A stretch of DNA of 64,000 nucleotides from Lachnospiraceae bacterium (GCA_910575445.1 CAJTFW010000003.1:186001-250000), one strand, 5' to 3'. Numbered from the stretch's first letter, positions 1 to 8,430 are shown. Made by a program: numbers and translations. Notes: generated by a model not told the origin, from the sequence alone.

Positions 1-1
1 A

Positions 2-175
2 TGGTACGCCGACAACCCCCACTGCGAAGTCCACGCCTATGAAGAAGCCGGCATCTATGCAGTCCTAAACAACACCCAAACCCCTCAATCCACTACCATC
101 TATGATGGCACGAAAACCCAAACTAAGCTTCTGTTATCCCCCGGTGAAATCCAATGGAAAAAAATCGGTGAATAA
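2..175 (+). CDS. C-terminal end of probable galacto-N-biose/lacto-N-biose phosphorylase (partial)
   Basis: An open frame enters from the left edge and stops with TAA at 173-175, leaving the last 57 residues. The tail reads as a small beta-domain (HAYEEAGIYAVLNNT, then TTIYDGTKTQ), which resembles the C-terminal barrel of 1,3-beta-galactosyl-N-acetylhexosamine phosphorylases (GH112). Those enzymes split galacto-N-biose or lacto-N-biose into galactose 1-phosphate and an N-acetylhexosamine. The identification rests partly on context: the next genes encode a nucleotidyltransferase, an ABC sugar importer and an N-acetylhexosamine 1-kinase-like protein, the usual partners of this enzyme. No catalytic residues are in view, so the call is an inference. 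Confidence 0.6.
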   Translation, partial: WYADNPHCEVHAYEEAGIYAVLNNTQTPQSTTIYDGTKTQTKLLLSPGEIQWKKIGE

Positions 176-208
176 CAGACTAAAACCCACCCCAAGAAAC
201 TCTAAACA

Positions 209-298
209 GCATTTGCCCGAATAATGCCCGTAAGGATTTCTGACCACAAAGTGGCCAGAAATCCTTACAGACAAAAGGGCATTATGAGCGGCAAATGC
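209..298. repeat. three-tier nested inverted repeat (terminator-like or mobile palindrome)
   Basis: Three pairs of arms nest inside each other: 209-217 with 290-298 (GCATTTGCC/GGCAAATGC), 221-229 with 277-285 (ATAATGCCC/GGGCATTAT), and an inner stem 230-247 with 251-268 closed by a three-base loop (one mismatch). There is no clear U-run after it; the following gene's ribosome site begins about 12 bases later. It could terminate or process the transcript between the two genes, or be a small palindromic repeat. Confidence 0.8.
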
Positions 299-321
299 GG
301 AACTATAATAGGAGGAACACT

Positions 322-1245
322 ATGAACAAAAAACCAGTACTTATTATTATGGCAGCCGGTATGGGCAGCCGCTATGGCGGTCTTAAGCAGATTGACCCAG
401 TGGACAAAGAAGGGCATATCATTATGGATTTTTCCATCTATGATGCCGTAAAGGCCGGATTTGAAAAGGTTATCTTTATTATCAAGAAAGAAAATGAGAA
501 GGATTTTAGGGAGAGCATTGGCAATCGGATGGAGCAAAGACTACAGGTAGAATATGTCTTTCAGGATATTGACAACCTGCCAGAAGGCTTTTGTGTGCCA
601 GAAGGCAGAGTAAAGCCCTGGGGAACTGCCCACGCGGTCTTATCCTGTCTGCCAGTTGTGGATGGTCCTTTTGCAGTTATCAATGCAGATGATTACTATG
701 GACAGCAGGCATTTCAGATGATATATGACTTTCTGTCCACACATCAGGATACCGACAAATACCAGTACACTATGGTGGGGTATCTGCTCAGCAACACGTT
801 GACCGAAAATGGCCATGTGGCAAGAGGTGTCTGCGAGACGGATGCCAATCACAAGCTGACCGCTATTCATGAGCGTGTCCATATTGAGAAGCGCGCCGAC
901 GGGCCAGCCTATACGGAAGATGATGGAGCAAGCTTTGTACCACTTCCTTCTGATGCTATCGTATCGATGAATATGTGGGGCTTTACTAAGAGTATGATGA
1001 CAGAGATTCGGGACCGTTTTGCAGCCTTTTTGACAGAAAGCCTTCCAAAAAATCCATTAAAATGTGAATACTTCCTTCCTTTTGTTGTGGATGAGCTGAT
1101 TCGGGAGGAAAAAGCAGAAGTGACTGTTCTAAAATCCAAAGACCGCTGGTATGGCGTTACATACAAAGAGGATAAGCCTGTAGTAGTAAAAGCTATCCAG
1201 TCCCTAAAAGACCAGGGCTTATATCCGCAGAAGCTTTGGGAGTAG
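322..1245 (+). CDS. sugar-phosphate nucleotidyltransferase
   Basis: The 307-residue protein has the nucleotidyltransferase fold of UTP/NTP-sugar pyrophosphorylases: the nucleotide-binding loop GMGSRYGGLKQ near residues 13-23, WGTAHA at 100-105 and the metal-binding NADDYYG at 121-127. It should couple a hexose 1-phosphate to an NTP to give a nucleotide sugar, probably feeding the sugar phosphates made by the neighbouring phosphorylase and kinase into central metabolism. The start at 322 is chosen because AGGAGG lies at 310-315; an in-frame ATG at 295 lies upstream of that site and inside the palindrome. The exact sugar and nucleotide are not readable from the sequence. Confidence 0.8.
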   Translation: MNKKPVLIIMAAGMGSRYGGLKQIDPVDKEGHIIMDFSIYDAVKAGFEKVIFIIKKENEKDFRESIGNRMEQRLQVEYVFQDIDNLPEGFCVPEGRVKPWGTAHAVLSCLPVVDGPFAVINADDYYGQQAFQMIYDFLSTHQDTDKYQYTMVGYLLSNTLTENGHVARGVCETDANHKLTAIHERVHIEKRADGPAYTEDDGASFVPLPSDAIVSMNMWGFTKSMMTEIRDRFAAFLTESLPKNPLKCEYFLPFVVDELIREEKAEVTVLKSKDRWYGVTYKEDKPVVVKAIQSLKDQGLYPQKLWE

Positions 1246-1253
1246 TTAGCCTT

Positions 1254-2156
1254 CTAATCAGGATGCTCAGAAAGGGCCATAATGGAAGAAGCATATTCGG
1301 AAGGCGTCATACCTGTAATCTTTTTAAATTGTCTGGAAAAATAGTGGATAGAGGAGAAGCCAAGCACATCTGCAATCTGTGTAAAATTATAGTGATGTTC
1401 CCGTATCATCTGCTTAGCCAATTCCACTTTCATTCTGGAGAAATATTCAATCGCACCGTAGCCGCTTCTCGTTCGGAACAATTTCTGAAGCTGAGAGCGG
1501 CCTACGGAATTGCTTTTGCAAAGTATTTCAATCGTTAGATTTTCGTTGATATGCGTTTCCATATAGGTTCTGATTTGTGTAAATAACTCGCCGTCTGCTT
1601 TTTGCTTGATGGATTTGACAAGTAAAGGGGCATGAGAAGTTGTGCGCACCATATAGCGGCGAATTAGTTGCAGCAGAAGCTGTTCTAGATAGAGCCGAAT
1701 CAGCTGCTCTCCGGCAAAGCGGGAATTTTCAGAGCGAATCAGCTCTTCTTGGTAGGGGTCATCTAAGCGCCCTTGAAAGACATGTTTTGCTTCCTGAATA
1801 ATCTGCGCAAGAAGAACCCGCTCAGACTCGCTGATTTGCAGCACTTTGTCTTCAAAAAAGGACATCGCCGAAGAAGAACAGGCAAAGGACATTACAACAA
1901 GATTGGGTGCGATAAAGCCATTGGATTTGACATCGTGAAATTCATTAGGCTTATGAAAGATAATATCGCCTTTTTTTAGAACATGGAACCGCTCATTAGA
2001 AAATACATTTACTTCCCCTTTATCTACACATAAAAATTCCCAAAAATCATGAGATTCCCCCGGAAAAGAAAAATCGCTCATATATTCAAAATAGTGAATG
2101 GAATAGACTTCATGAATGGTCAATACATCTTTTAACCGCACACTTTTATAACCCAT
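1254..2156 (-). CDS. AraC-family transcriptional regulator
   Basis: A 300-residue regulator. The N-terminal half (about 1-150) looks like a cupin ligand-binding domain (FWEFLCVDKGEVNVF, LKKGDIIFHKPNEFH). The C-terminal 100 residues form two helix-turn-helix units, ending in the AraC signature GFSSIHYFSRQFKKITGMTP. It is divergent from the sugar-binding lipoprotein and convergent with the nucleotidyltransferase, so it most likely activates the sugar import/catabolic operon in response to the imported disaccharide or a product. The ribosome site AAAGGAG is about 9 bases before the ATG. The ligand is inferred from context only. Confidence 0.9.
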   Translation of the reverse strand: MGYKSVRLKDVLTIHEVYSIHYFEYMSDFSFPGESHDFWEFLCVDKGEVNVFSNERFHVLKKGDIIFHKPNEFHDVKSNGFIAPNLVVMSFACSSSAMSFFEDKVLQISESERVLLAQIIQEAKHVFQGRLDDPYQEELIRSENSRFAGEQLIRLYLEQLLLQLIRRYMVRTTSHAPLLVKSIKQKADGELFTQIRTYMETHINENLTIEILCKSNSVGRSQLQKLFRTRSGYGAIEYFSRMKVELAKQMIREHHYNFTQIADVLGFSSIHYFSRQFKKITGMTPSEYASSIMALSEHPD

Positions 2157-2220
2157 ATATAGATACTCCTTTCAGGGAGAAATGAACTGATTGTGCAAAT
2201 TTTCGGTCTTATTTGAAACT

Positions 2221-2249
2221 ATTTTAATATAAAAGTGCAAAAAATGCAA
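2221..2249 (-). promoter_or_regulatory. probable promoter of the araC-type gene
   Basis: On the minus strand TTGCAT (2249-2244) and TAAAAT (2226-2221) are 17 bases apart, about 65 bases before the regulator's start codon. Confidence 0.55.
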
Positions 2250-2263
2250 AGGAAATTTGTAGA

Positions 2264-2356
2264 ATTCGGTCAATATACCGAATAACTCGCTTGTATTATA
2301 AGTGAAAATTACCTGTAAAAAGAAAAAAATAATAAAAAATTGTGTAAAATACACAA
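2264..2356. promoter_or_regulatory. two inverted repeats in the divergent control region
   Basis: The 347-base gap between the regulator and the binding-protein gene holds two palindromes: ATTCGGT/ACCGAAT (2264-2270 with 2277-2283, 6-base spacer) and TTGTGT/ACACAA (2340-2345 with 2351-2356, 5-base spacer). Either could be a regulator site; AraC proteins more often use direct repeats, so the assignment is tentative. Confidence 0.45.
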
Positions 2357-2396
2357 AATATAGGCCGATAGTGCAAAAAGGGGGATAGATAAGATA

Positions 2397-2425
2397 AAGA
2401 CTTTTTAAAAAAGCCTCACTATAAT
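2397..2425 (+). promoter_or_regulatory. probable activator-dependent promoter of the sugar-import operon
   Basis: A perfect TATAAT stands at 2420-2425, but the position 17 bases upstream (2397-2402, AAGACT) is a poor -35. A strong -10 with a weak -35 fits activation by the divergent AraC protein. Confidence 0.5.
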
Positions 2426-2503
2426 AAACATATCAAGTGACGCAGGCATATAGAATAAAAGTATCGAAAGCCTGTATATTTTGAATATTTAGGAGGTAAA
2501 AGT

Positions 2504-3829
2504 ATGAAAAAGAAGTTGTTAAGTGTGTTACTGTGTGTAGCAATGACAGCAACCGTGTTTGGTTGCGGTTCTTCAGGTGATACTGCATCATCAAGTGATG
2601 GAGCAGCATCTGAGACACCAGAAGCAGAGACACCAGATGCAGGAACAGAAGCACCCGCAGAGTCATCTGGGGATGCACTGGTATACTGGTCTATGTGGGA
2701 TGCAGCAGAGCCACAGGCACAGGCGCTTTCACAGTCTATTGAAGCGTTTACACAAGAGACAGGGATTGCTGTTGATGTACAGTTTAAAGGACGTACAGGA
2801 ATTCGTGAGGGATTACAGCCAGCATTAGATGCAGGTACCAATATTGACTTGTTTGATGAGGATATTGACCGTGTAAATACTACCTGGGGCAGCTATCTTC
2901 TGGACTTAGAGGAGTTGGCAAAAGCAAACGATTATGAGTCAACTGCCAATGCCGGATTGATGGCAGCATGCCGCGAAGTAGGCGGAGGTACTTTAAAGTC
3001 GATTCCATATCAGCCAAACGTATTTGCTTATTTCTACAATATGGATATCTTTGAAAAAGCAGGCGTTAGCGCAGTTCCAACTACCTGGGACGAGTTCTTA
3101 GATACCTGCCAGAAGATTAAAGATGCAGGTTTTACGCCGATTACCAATGATAATGCATATATCAGCAGCTTGTTTGGATATCATATGAGCCGTCTGATTG
3201 GTGAACCGGCAACCGAAGAAGTAGTAAAGAATGGTGACTGGGACAATGAGGCAGTATTAAAGACTGCTCAGGCATATGAGGAGCTTGCAAGCAAGGGTTA
3301 TTTCTCTGCAACCATCGAGAGTAACCAGTGGCCGGCAGGACAGAATACCGAGCTGGCAATGGGAGAAGCAGCCATGTATCTAAATGGCTCCTGGCTTCCA
3401 AACGAAGTAAAAGAGATTGCAGGAGAAGATTTCAAATGGGGCTGCTTTAGCTATCCAGCAGTAGAAGGTGGCGTTGACGGAACCGAGGCTTCTAACTACG
3501 GCGCACAGGTATTTGCTATCAATGCAAAATCCACCAAATCAGAGCAGGCATTTCAGCTGATTACCTATCTGACCAAGGGAGATGCAGATAAACTTCTCTC
3601 CGATATGTCGGTTGGTATTCCGGCAGATTCGAATAATGCAGAGTGGCCAGCACTTCTAAGCAATGTAAAACCGGTTATGGACAGCCTGACAACTCGTTAT
3701 CCATGGGCTGCAGGTGCTGAGGCTAATGCAGATATGACACCAATTATCATTGAGAACTTTACAAAGCTTTGCGGCGGTTCTTTAGATGCACAGGGATTTG
3801 TGGATGCATTAAAGGCAGCAGGCAACTAA
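2504..3829 (+). CDS. ABC sugar-binding lipoprotein (family 1 extracellular solute-binding protein)
   Basis: The 441-residue protein begins with a lipoprotein signal peptide; the lipobox is TVFGC with the lipidated cysteine at 21. A Ser/Glu/Pro-rich linker (about 22-55) follows, then a mature domain of the family 1 solute-binding type (YWSMWDAAEPQAQ, VQFKGRTGI, AMYLNGSW, LITYLTKGDADKLLSDM). It should catch a sugar outside the membrane for the two permeases downstream. The phosphorylase and hexosamine kinase genes suggest galacto-N-biose/lacto-N-biose, but the ligand is not proven by sequence. The ribosome site AGGAGG lies 7 bases before the ATG. No ATPase gene is present; a shared MsmK-type ATPase is likely used. 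Confidence 0.9.
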   Translation: MKKKLLSVLLCVAMTATVFGCGSSGDTASSSDGAASETPEAETPDAGTEAPAESSGDALVYWSMWDAAEPQAQALSQSIEAFTQETGIAVDVQFKGRTGIREGLQPALDAGTNIDLFDEDIDRVNTTWGSYLLDLEELAKANDYESTANAGLMAACREVGGGTLKSIPYQPNVFAYFYNMDIFEKAGVSAVPTTWDEFLDTCQKIKDAGFTPITNDNAYISSLFGYHMSRLIGEPATEEVVKNGDWDNEAVLKTAQAYEELASKGYFSATIESNQWPAGQNTELAMGEAAMYLNGSWLPNEVKEIAGEDFKWGCFSYPAVEGGVDGTEASNYGAQVFAINAKSTKSEQAFQLITYLTKGDADKLLSDMSVGIPADSNNAEWPALLSNVKPVMDSLTTRYPWAAGAEANADMTPIIIENFTKLCGGSLDAQGFVDALKAAGN

Positions 3830-3880
3830 GAGATAAAGTAAAAAGTGCATAGAGTTGCACGGATAGGCATGAGATAATTG

Positions 3881-3917
3881 TGGCGGCATCGTGTTTGACG
3901 GTGCTGCCATTTTGTTT
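3881..3917 (+). terminator. attenuating terminator between binding protein and permeases
   Basis: A 12-base stem (3881-3892 with 3898-3909, two G-U pairs) and a 5-base loop are followed by TTTTGTTT. Its place between the binding protein and the permease genes would give more binding protein than membrane subunits, as is common in ABC sugar operons. Confidence 0.75.
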
Positions 3918-3937
3918 AGCGAGAGGGGGTTACTGGA

Positions 3938-4843
3938 TTGAAAAAAAATAAGACGATGATTGTGGTGTTCCTGACTCCGGCGGTTGTTATGTTTTCCATT
4001 ATCTTTTTGTATCCGATTTTCAGAACGGTTGCAATGAGTTTTTTTAAGATAGAAGGAGTAACAGATGCAGTATCCAAATGGCAGTTTTCGGGGCTAGCAA
4101 ATTACATCAAGCTTTTTAACACGGAACTTTTTAGAATTTCGATGTGGAATATTTTCCGTATCTGGCTTTTTGGCGGTATCTTGGTCATGAGCCTTGCGCT
4201 TCTCTTTGCAGCAATTCTAACCAGTGGAATTCGTTTTAAAAATGCATTTCGGGCGATTATCTATATGCCTAATGTCGTCAGCGCAGTAGCACTTGCAACG
4301 ATGTGGCTACAGTATGTATTTAGCCCCAAGTTTGGTCTGTTTAAATCGATTGGAGAGTTGCTTCATTGGGAATGGCTGGCCAAATTTCAGTGGTTAGACC
4401 CATCCCATCTGTTTATGGCACTTCTGATTGCCTACTGTTTTGGTATGGTGGGGTACCATATGCTGATTTTTGCAAGCGGCATCGAACGGATTGGAACGGA
4501 TTACTATGAGGCGGCAACACTCGATGGAGCCAGCAGAATCCAGCAGTTTCGCTATATTACGCTTCCGCTTCTAAAAGGGGTAACAAAGACCAATATCACG
4601 ATGTGGAGTATCAGTTCCGCGGGATTTTTCCTCTGGTCACAGCTCTTCTCGATGGTGGTCTCAAATACGCAGACGATTACGCCAGTTGTCTATATGTATC
4701 AGAATATCTTTGGAGCCGGCAACAGTATGACAGAGCGAAATGCCGGGATTGGTGCAGCAGTTGGTGTCTTGTTAAGTGTCTGTGTGGTATTGATTTTTAT
4801 GGTATGTGACAAAGTCTTTAAAGACGACGATATCGAGTTCTAG
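3938..4843 (+). CDS. ABC sugar transporter permease (MalF/UgpA type)
   Basis: A 301-residue integral membrane protein with about six hydrophobic segments, the first near residues 8-29. The coupling loop of the binding-protein-dependent family is visible as YYEAATLDGASRIQQFRYITLPLL (EAA...G motif, about residues 188-211). It is the first of two permeases that form the channel for the preceding lipoprotein. It starts with TTG at 3938, placed by GAGAGGGGG at 3921-3929. Confidence 0.92.
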   Translation: MKKNKTMIVVFLTPAVVMFSIIFLYPIFRTVAMSFFKIEGVTDAVSKWQFSGLANYIKLFNTELFRISMWNIFRIWLFGGILVMSLALLFAAILTSGIRFKNAFRAIIYMPNVVSAVALATMWLQYVFSPKFGLFKSIGELLHWEWLAKFQWLDPSHLFMALLIAYCFGMVGYHMLIFASGIERIGTDYYEAATLDGASRIQQFRYITLPLLKGVTKTNITMWSISSAGFFLWSQLFSMVVSNTQTITPVVYMYQNIFGAGNSMTERNAGIGAAVGVLLSVCVVLIFMVCDKVFKDDDIEF

Positions 4844-4858
4844 AAAGGGGGAGTAAAG

Positions 4859-5740
4859 ATGGCAAGAGAAAAAAAAGTGCGTGAACGAGTCAACTGGCGC
4901 CGGGAACTTCATCTGGCTCCTGGATATATTATTTTATCTCTGTGGGTGTTATTTACCTTTATCCTTTTGGGGTGGGTAATTGCTGCTAGTTTTTCTACCT
5001 CCAAAGAGATTTTTTCTGGCGGAGTGTTCCGTTTTGAGTCGGGTTTTCATCTAGAGAACTATGCCAAGGCATGGAATACCTCCAATGTATCTGTATTTTT
5101 TACAAATTCCCTTATCTATGCGTCGATTTCCTGTGCACTGCTAATTGTTATCTGTGCACCAGCGGCCTATGTGTTGTCCCGTTTTACATTTGTGGGCAAT
5201 CGTTTGGTTCAAAGTGGCTTTGTAGCTGCCATGGGTGTTCCGGCAACAATGATTGTGCTTCCGCTCTTTGGATTGGTAGCCGGATGGAATATCCTGAATG
5301 TCACACTGGCTAACCGGGCGGTCTTAATCTTCTTGTATGTAGGCATCAACGTGCCTTATACAACCATTTTCTTACTGACCTTTTTTAGCAATCTTTCCAG
5401 GTCTTTTGAGGAGGCGGCAGCGATAGATGGATGTCCGCCAATGAAGACTTTCTGGAAGATTATGCTTCCAATGGCGCAGCCTGGAATTATTACTGTGACA
5501 ATCTTTAACTTTATCAATGTGTGGAATGAATATTTTATGTCTCTGATTTTTGCGAATTCAGACAAGGTAAAATCCGTGGCAATCGGACTGTATGGTATGA
5601 TTAATTCCATGCGCTATACCGGAGATTATGCTGGAATGTTTGCAGCAGTGGTTATCGTATTTCTGCCGACGTTCCTTCTGTATCTGTTCCTGTCAGAGAA
5701 GATTATTGCTGGTGTAACAGGCGGTGGTGTGAAAGGTTAG
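4859..5740 (+). CDS. ABC sugar transporter permease (MalG/UgpE type)
   Basis: A 293-residue membrane protein with a hydrophobic first segment at about 24-46 and the permease EAA loop FEEAAAIDGCPPMKTFWKIMLPMA at about 181-204. It pairs with the preceding permease; only about 15 bases separate them and the ribosome site AAGGGGGAG lies in that gap. Together with the lipoprotein it makes a carbohydrate importer of the CUT1 kind. Confidence 0.92.
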   Translation: MAREKKVRERVNWRRELHLAPGYIILSLWVLFTFILLGWVIAASFSTSKEIFSGGVFRFESGFHLENYAKAWNTSNVSVFFTNSLIYASISCALLIVICAPAAYVLSRFTFVGNRLVQSGFVAAMGVPATMIVLPLFGLVAGWNILNVTLANRAVLIFLYVGINVPYTTIFLLTFFSNLSRSFEEAAAIDGCPPMKTFWKIMLPMAQPGIITVTIFNFINVWNEYFMSLIFANSDKVKSVAIGLYGMINSMRYTGDYAGMFAAVVIVFLPTFLLYLFLSEKIIAGVTGGGVKG

Positions 5741-5751
5741 GAGGCATTTAG

Positions 5752-6870
5752 ATGGAGAGAGAGAAGTCAGAACTTCTTCAAGTTGCAGAGAAGTTTGAGA
5801 TAGAAGGAACAACCGAGACAATCGAACCTCATGGAAACGGACATATCAATGATACGTTTCTTTTGACCTGTCGTCTGTCGTCAGATGTCGTATGCAGATA
5901 TATTTTGCAGAGAATGAACCATGAGGTATTTAAAGACCCCAAAGCCCTGATGGAAAATATTGTAGGTGTGACAACTTTTCTTCAGAAAAAGATAATAGAG
6001 CATGGCGGAGACCCCAAAAGGGAAGCGCTCAATGTGATTTCTGTTCGAAAAGGGGGAGCTTATTATCAGGCAGAGGATGGGACTTTCTGGCGGATGTATC
6101 GTTTTGTGGAGGATGCAATAAGTTATGATATTGTAGAACGTCCAGAGGATTTCTATGAAAGCGCGGTGGCATTTGGCCATTTTCAGAAGCTTTTAGCGGA
6201 CTATCCGGCAGAGAGTCTGCATGAGTCGATTCCTAATTTTCATAATACAGTTGACCGCTTGCAGAGATTTAAAAAGGCAGTGGCAGAAGACTGTATGCAA
6301 CGTGCCAAAGAAGTGAAAGAAGAGATACAGTTTGTATTAGACAGGGAAGAAGATTGTCATATACTCTGTGATATGCTTGCTTCTGGAGAGATACCACTTC
6401 GGGTTACACATAATGATACAAAGCTAAATAATATTATGTTAGACCATAAGACCGGGAAAGGAATCTGTGTGATTGACTTAGACACGGTAATGCCTGGCTC
6501 AGCGCTTTATGATTATGGTGATTCTATTCGTTTTGGAGCCAATACGGGTGCGGAGGATGAGCGGGATTTGTCAAAGATATCCTGTGATTTAGAGCTGTTT
6601 GCGTTGTATACTAAAGGGTTTATCAAAGGCTGCGGCGGGGCGCTGACAGAGAAGGAGATTCAGATGTTGCCTATGGGGGCAAAGCTGATGACACTGGAGT
6701 GTGGGATGCGGTTTCTGACAGATTATCTAGAAGGAGACCACTATTTTAAGATTCACCGCGAAGGACACAATCTAGACCGCTGTCGCACGCAGTTTTGTAT
6801 GGTCAAAGATATGGAACAAAAATGGGGACAGATGCAGGCTATCGCAGAGCAGTATTTCTGGGATGTTTAA
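5752..6870 (+). CDS. N-acetylhexosamine 1-kinase-like aminoglycoside-phosphotransferase-fold kinase
   Basis: A 372-residue protein of the APH/choline-kinase fold. The catalytic loop is VTHNDTKLNNIML (Asp222 the likely base, Asn at 227) and the metal-binding segment is VIDLDTVMPGSALYDYGD (240-257). N-terminal GNGHINDTFLL (28-38) resembles the ATP-binding part of NahK. In the lacto-N-biose/galacto-N-biose pathway NahK phosphorylates GlcNAc or GalNAc at C1 after phosphorolysis, so the job fits the partial phosphorylase, the nucleotidyltransferase and the importer. It lies 11 bases after the second permease with AGGAGG in the gap. Confidence 0.82.
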   Translation: MEREKSELLQVAEKFEIEGTTETIEPHGNGHINDTFLLTCRLSSDVVCRYILQRMNHEVFKDPKALMENIVGVTTFLQKKIIEHGGDPKREALNVISVRKGGAYYQAEDGTFWRMYRFVEDAISYDIVERPEDFYESAVAFGHFQKLLADYPAESLHESIPNFHNTVDRLQRFKKAVAEDCMQRAKEVKEEIQFVLDREEDCHILCDMLASGEIPLRVTHNDTKLNNIMLDHKTGKGICVIDLDTVMPGSALYDYGDSIRFGANTGAEDERDLSKISCDLELFALYTKGFIKGCGGALTEKEIQMLPMGAKLMTLECGMRFLTDYLEGDHYFKIHREGHNLDRCRTQFCMVKDMEQKWGQMQAIAEQYFWDV

Positions 6871-6888
6871 GCACGAAAAAGGAATCAG

Positions 6889-6929
6889 GAGTTGTCGTAG
6901 ATTACAGATTACGACAGCTCTTTTATTTT
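6889..6929 (+). terminator. rho-independent terminator of the sugar operon
   Basis: The stem GAGTTGTCGTA/TACGACAGCTC (6889-6899 with 6910-6920; one G-U pair) with a 10-base loop is followed by TTTTATTTT. Confidence 0.9.
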
Positions 6930-6952
6930 GGAAAGGAATCCTTGGAAATTTC

Positions 6953-6980
6953 TTGACATCCGTTTAAAACGTGCTAAAAT
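6953..6980 (+). promoter_or_regulatory. promoter of the citrate synthase-GntR-IDH operon
   Basis: TTGACA (6953-6958) and TAAAAT (6975-6980) are 16 bases apart, 46 bases before the first start codon. Confidence 0.8.
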
Positions 6981-6993
6981 GGATTCGATAAAC

Positions 6994-7005
6994 ATTGTAT
7001 ACAAT
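6994..7005. promoter_or_regulatory. GntR-family operator, perfect 12-base palindrome
   Basis: ATTGTATACAAT lies 13 bases after the -10 box, spanning the start region of transcription. It matches the GT...AC core of operators of FadR-type GntR regulators, and the second gene of this operon encodes such a regulator; autoregulation by roadblock is inferred. Confidence 0.7.
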
Positions 7006-7026
7006 AATACAACCAAGGAGAAGACA

Positions 7027-8430
7027 ATGGATAACAACAGAGCGGTTCATTTTGACGGACATACCAACTTACTTCAGCTAGAGGAGCATATGTATCCGCT
7101 GGTGGATGTGGACCATCCTAATACGTTTCGGAATCTATATCCCTATACAGAGATTCCCAAGATTGCATTTAATGACCGGATTGTTCCGCACCATATGCCA
7201 GAGGAAATCTGGATTACAGATACGACCTTTCGCGATGGACAGCAATCGCGTGCACCATATTCGACCGAGCAGATTGTAGCAATTTATGACTATTTTCACA
7301 AATTAGGTGGGCATAAGGGACTGATTCGCCAGTCAGAGTTCTTTTTATACAGCAAAAAAGACAGAGATGCGGTATATCGCTGTATGGAAAAAGGTTATAA
7401 ATATCCAGAAGTGACAAGTTGGATACGGGCCAATAAGGATGATTTTCAGCTTGTCAAGGATTTAGGGATGAAAGAGACGGGGATTTTGGTCAGCTGTTCG
7501 GATTATCATATTTTCTATAAGATGAAGATGACAAGACGGGAAGCAATGCAGCACTATCTGAATATTGTGCGGGATTGCCTGGAGATTGGCATAAGTCCTA
7601 GATGTCATCTGGAGGATATTACAAGGGCAGATATCTATGGCTATGTGATTCCTTTTTGTCTGGAACTGAAAAATATGATGGATTATTACAATATTCCTAT
7701 TAAAGTGCGCTGCTGTGATACGATGGGTTATGGTGTCAATTATCCGGGAGCTGTGATACCAAGGTCTGTGCCAGGGATTATCTATGGGATGCGTGTACAT
7801 GCAGGTTTCCCTTCCGAGCTTATCGAGTGGCATGGGCACAACGATTTCTATAAAGCAGTCAGCAATTCGACAACCGCATGGCTTTACGGGGCATCTGGCG
7901 TCAACTGTTCGCTCTTTGGTATTGGGGAGCGCACCGGCAACACTCCTCTAGAGGCGATGGTCTTTGAATATGCACAGCTTCGCGGAACATTAGATGGTAT
8001 GGATACCACGGTGATTACCGAGCTTGCAGAGTATTATGAAAAAGAGATTGGCTACAAAGTGCCATCTAGAACACCTTTTGTAGGTAAGAACTTTAATGTG
8101 ACAAGGGCTGGTATCCATGCGGATGGGCTTTTGAAAAATGAAGAGATCTACAATATTTTTGATACGGAAAAGTTCTTAAAGCGTCCAGCTTTGGTGTCGG
8201 TGTCAAATACCTCCGGGCTTGCAGGGATTGCACATTGGATAAACACCTATTTCCGTCTGAAAAAGGAAGATATGGTCGATAAAAATTCAGAATTGGTGCA
8301 TATGGTAAAGGCATGGGTAGATAAGGAATATGAGAGCGGACGCGTCACCGTCTTAACAGATGAAGAGCTGTTGCGCGTGATTGCAGATGCATGTGAAAAG
8401 ACAGGCGTACAGATTGTACAGGAGGCATAA
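7027..8430 (+). CDS. probable Re-citrate synthase (isopropylmalate/homocitrate synthase family)
   Basis: The 467-residue protein is of the DRE-TIM metallolyase family: TTFRDGQQSR near 66-75, HLEDITRADIYG, CCDTMGYG, EWHGHNDFYKAV with its metal-binding histidines, and GERTGNTPLEAM. It lacks the C-terminal allosteric domain of LeuA and is longer at its N-terminus than NifV/LeuA proteins, as in the clostridial Re-citrate synthase. Operon partnership with isocitrate dehydrogenase supports a role making citrate from acetyl-CoA and oxaloacetate for 2-oxoglutarate and glutamate. AAGGAG at 7016-7021 sets the start at 7027 rather than the longer frame from 6928, which would include the promoter. Homocitrate synthase is the main alternative. 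Confidence 0.78.
   Translation: MDNNRAVHFDGHTNLLQLEEHMYPLVDVDHPNTFRNLYPYTEIPKIAFNDRIVPHHMPEEIWITDTTFRDGQQSRAPYSTEQIVAIYDYFHKLGGHKGLIRQSEFFLYSKKDRDAVYRCMEKGYKYPEVTSWIRANKDDFQLVKDLGMKETGILVSCSDYHIFYKMKMTRREAMQHYLNIVRDCLEIGISPRCHLEDITRADIYGYVIPFCLELKNMMDYYNIPIKVRCCDTMGYGVNYPGAVIPRSVPGIIYGMRVHAGFPSELIEWHGHNDFYKAVSNSTTAWLYGASGVNCSLFGIGERTGNTPLEAMVFEYAQLRGTLDGMDTTVITELAEYYEKEIGYKVPSRTPFVGKNFNVTRAGIHADGLLKNEEIYNIFDTEKFLKRPALVSVSNTSGLAGIAHWINTYFRLKKEDMVDKNSELVHMVKAWVDKEYESGRVTVLTDEELLRVIADACEKTGVQIVQEA

Noticed and set aside
909-1166. Long antisense frames opposite real genes (here and elsewhere, for example opposite alaS, rnfC and the IS transposase)
   Set aside because: They lack ribosome sites and family motifs and lie fully inside well-supported genes.
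6928-7026. Longer start of the Re-citrate synthase frame at 6928
   Set aside because: It would translate through a clear promoter (TTGACA/TAAAAT) and the GntR palindrome; AAGGAG supports 7027.
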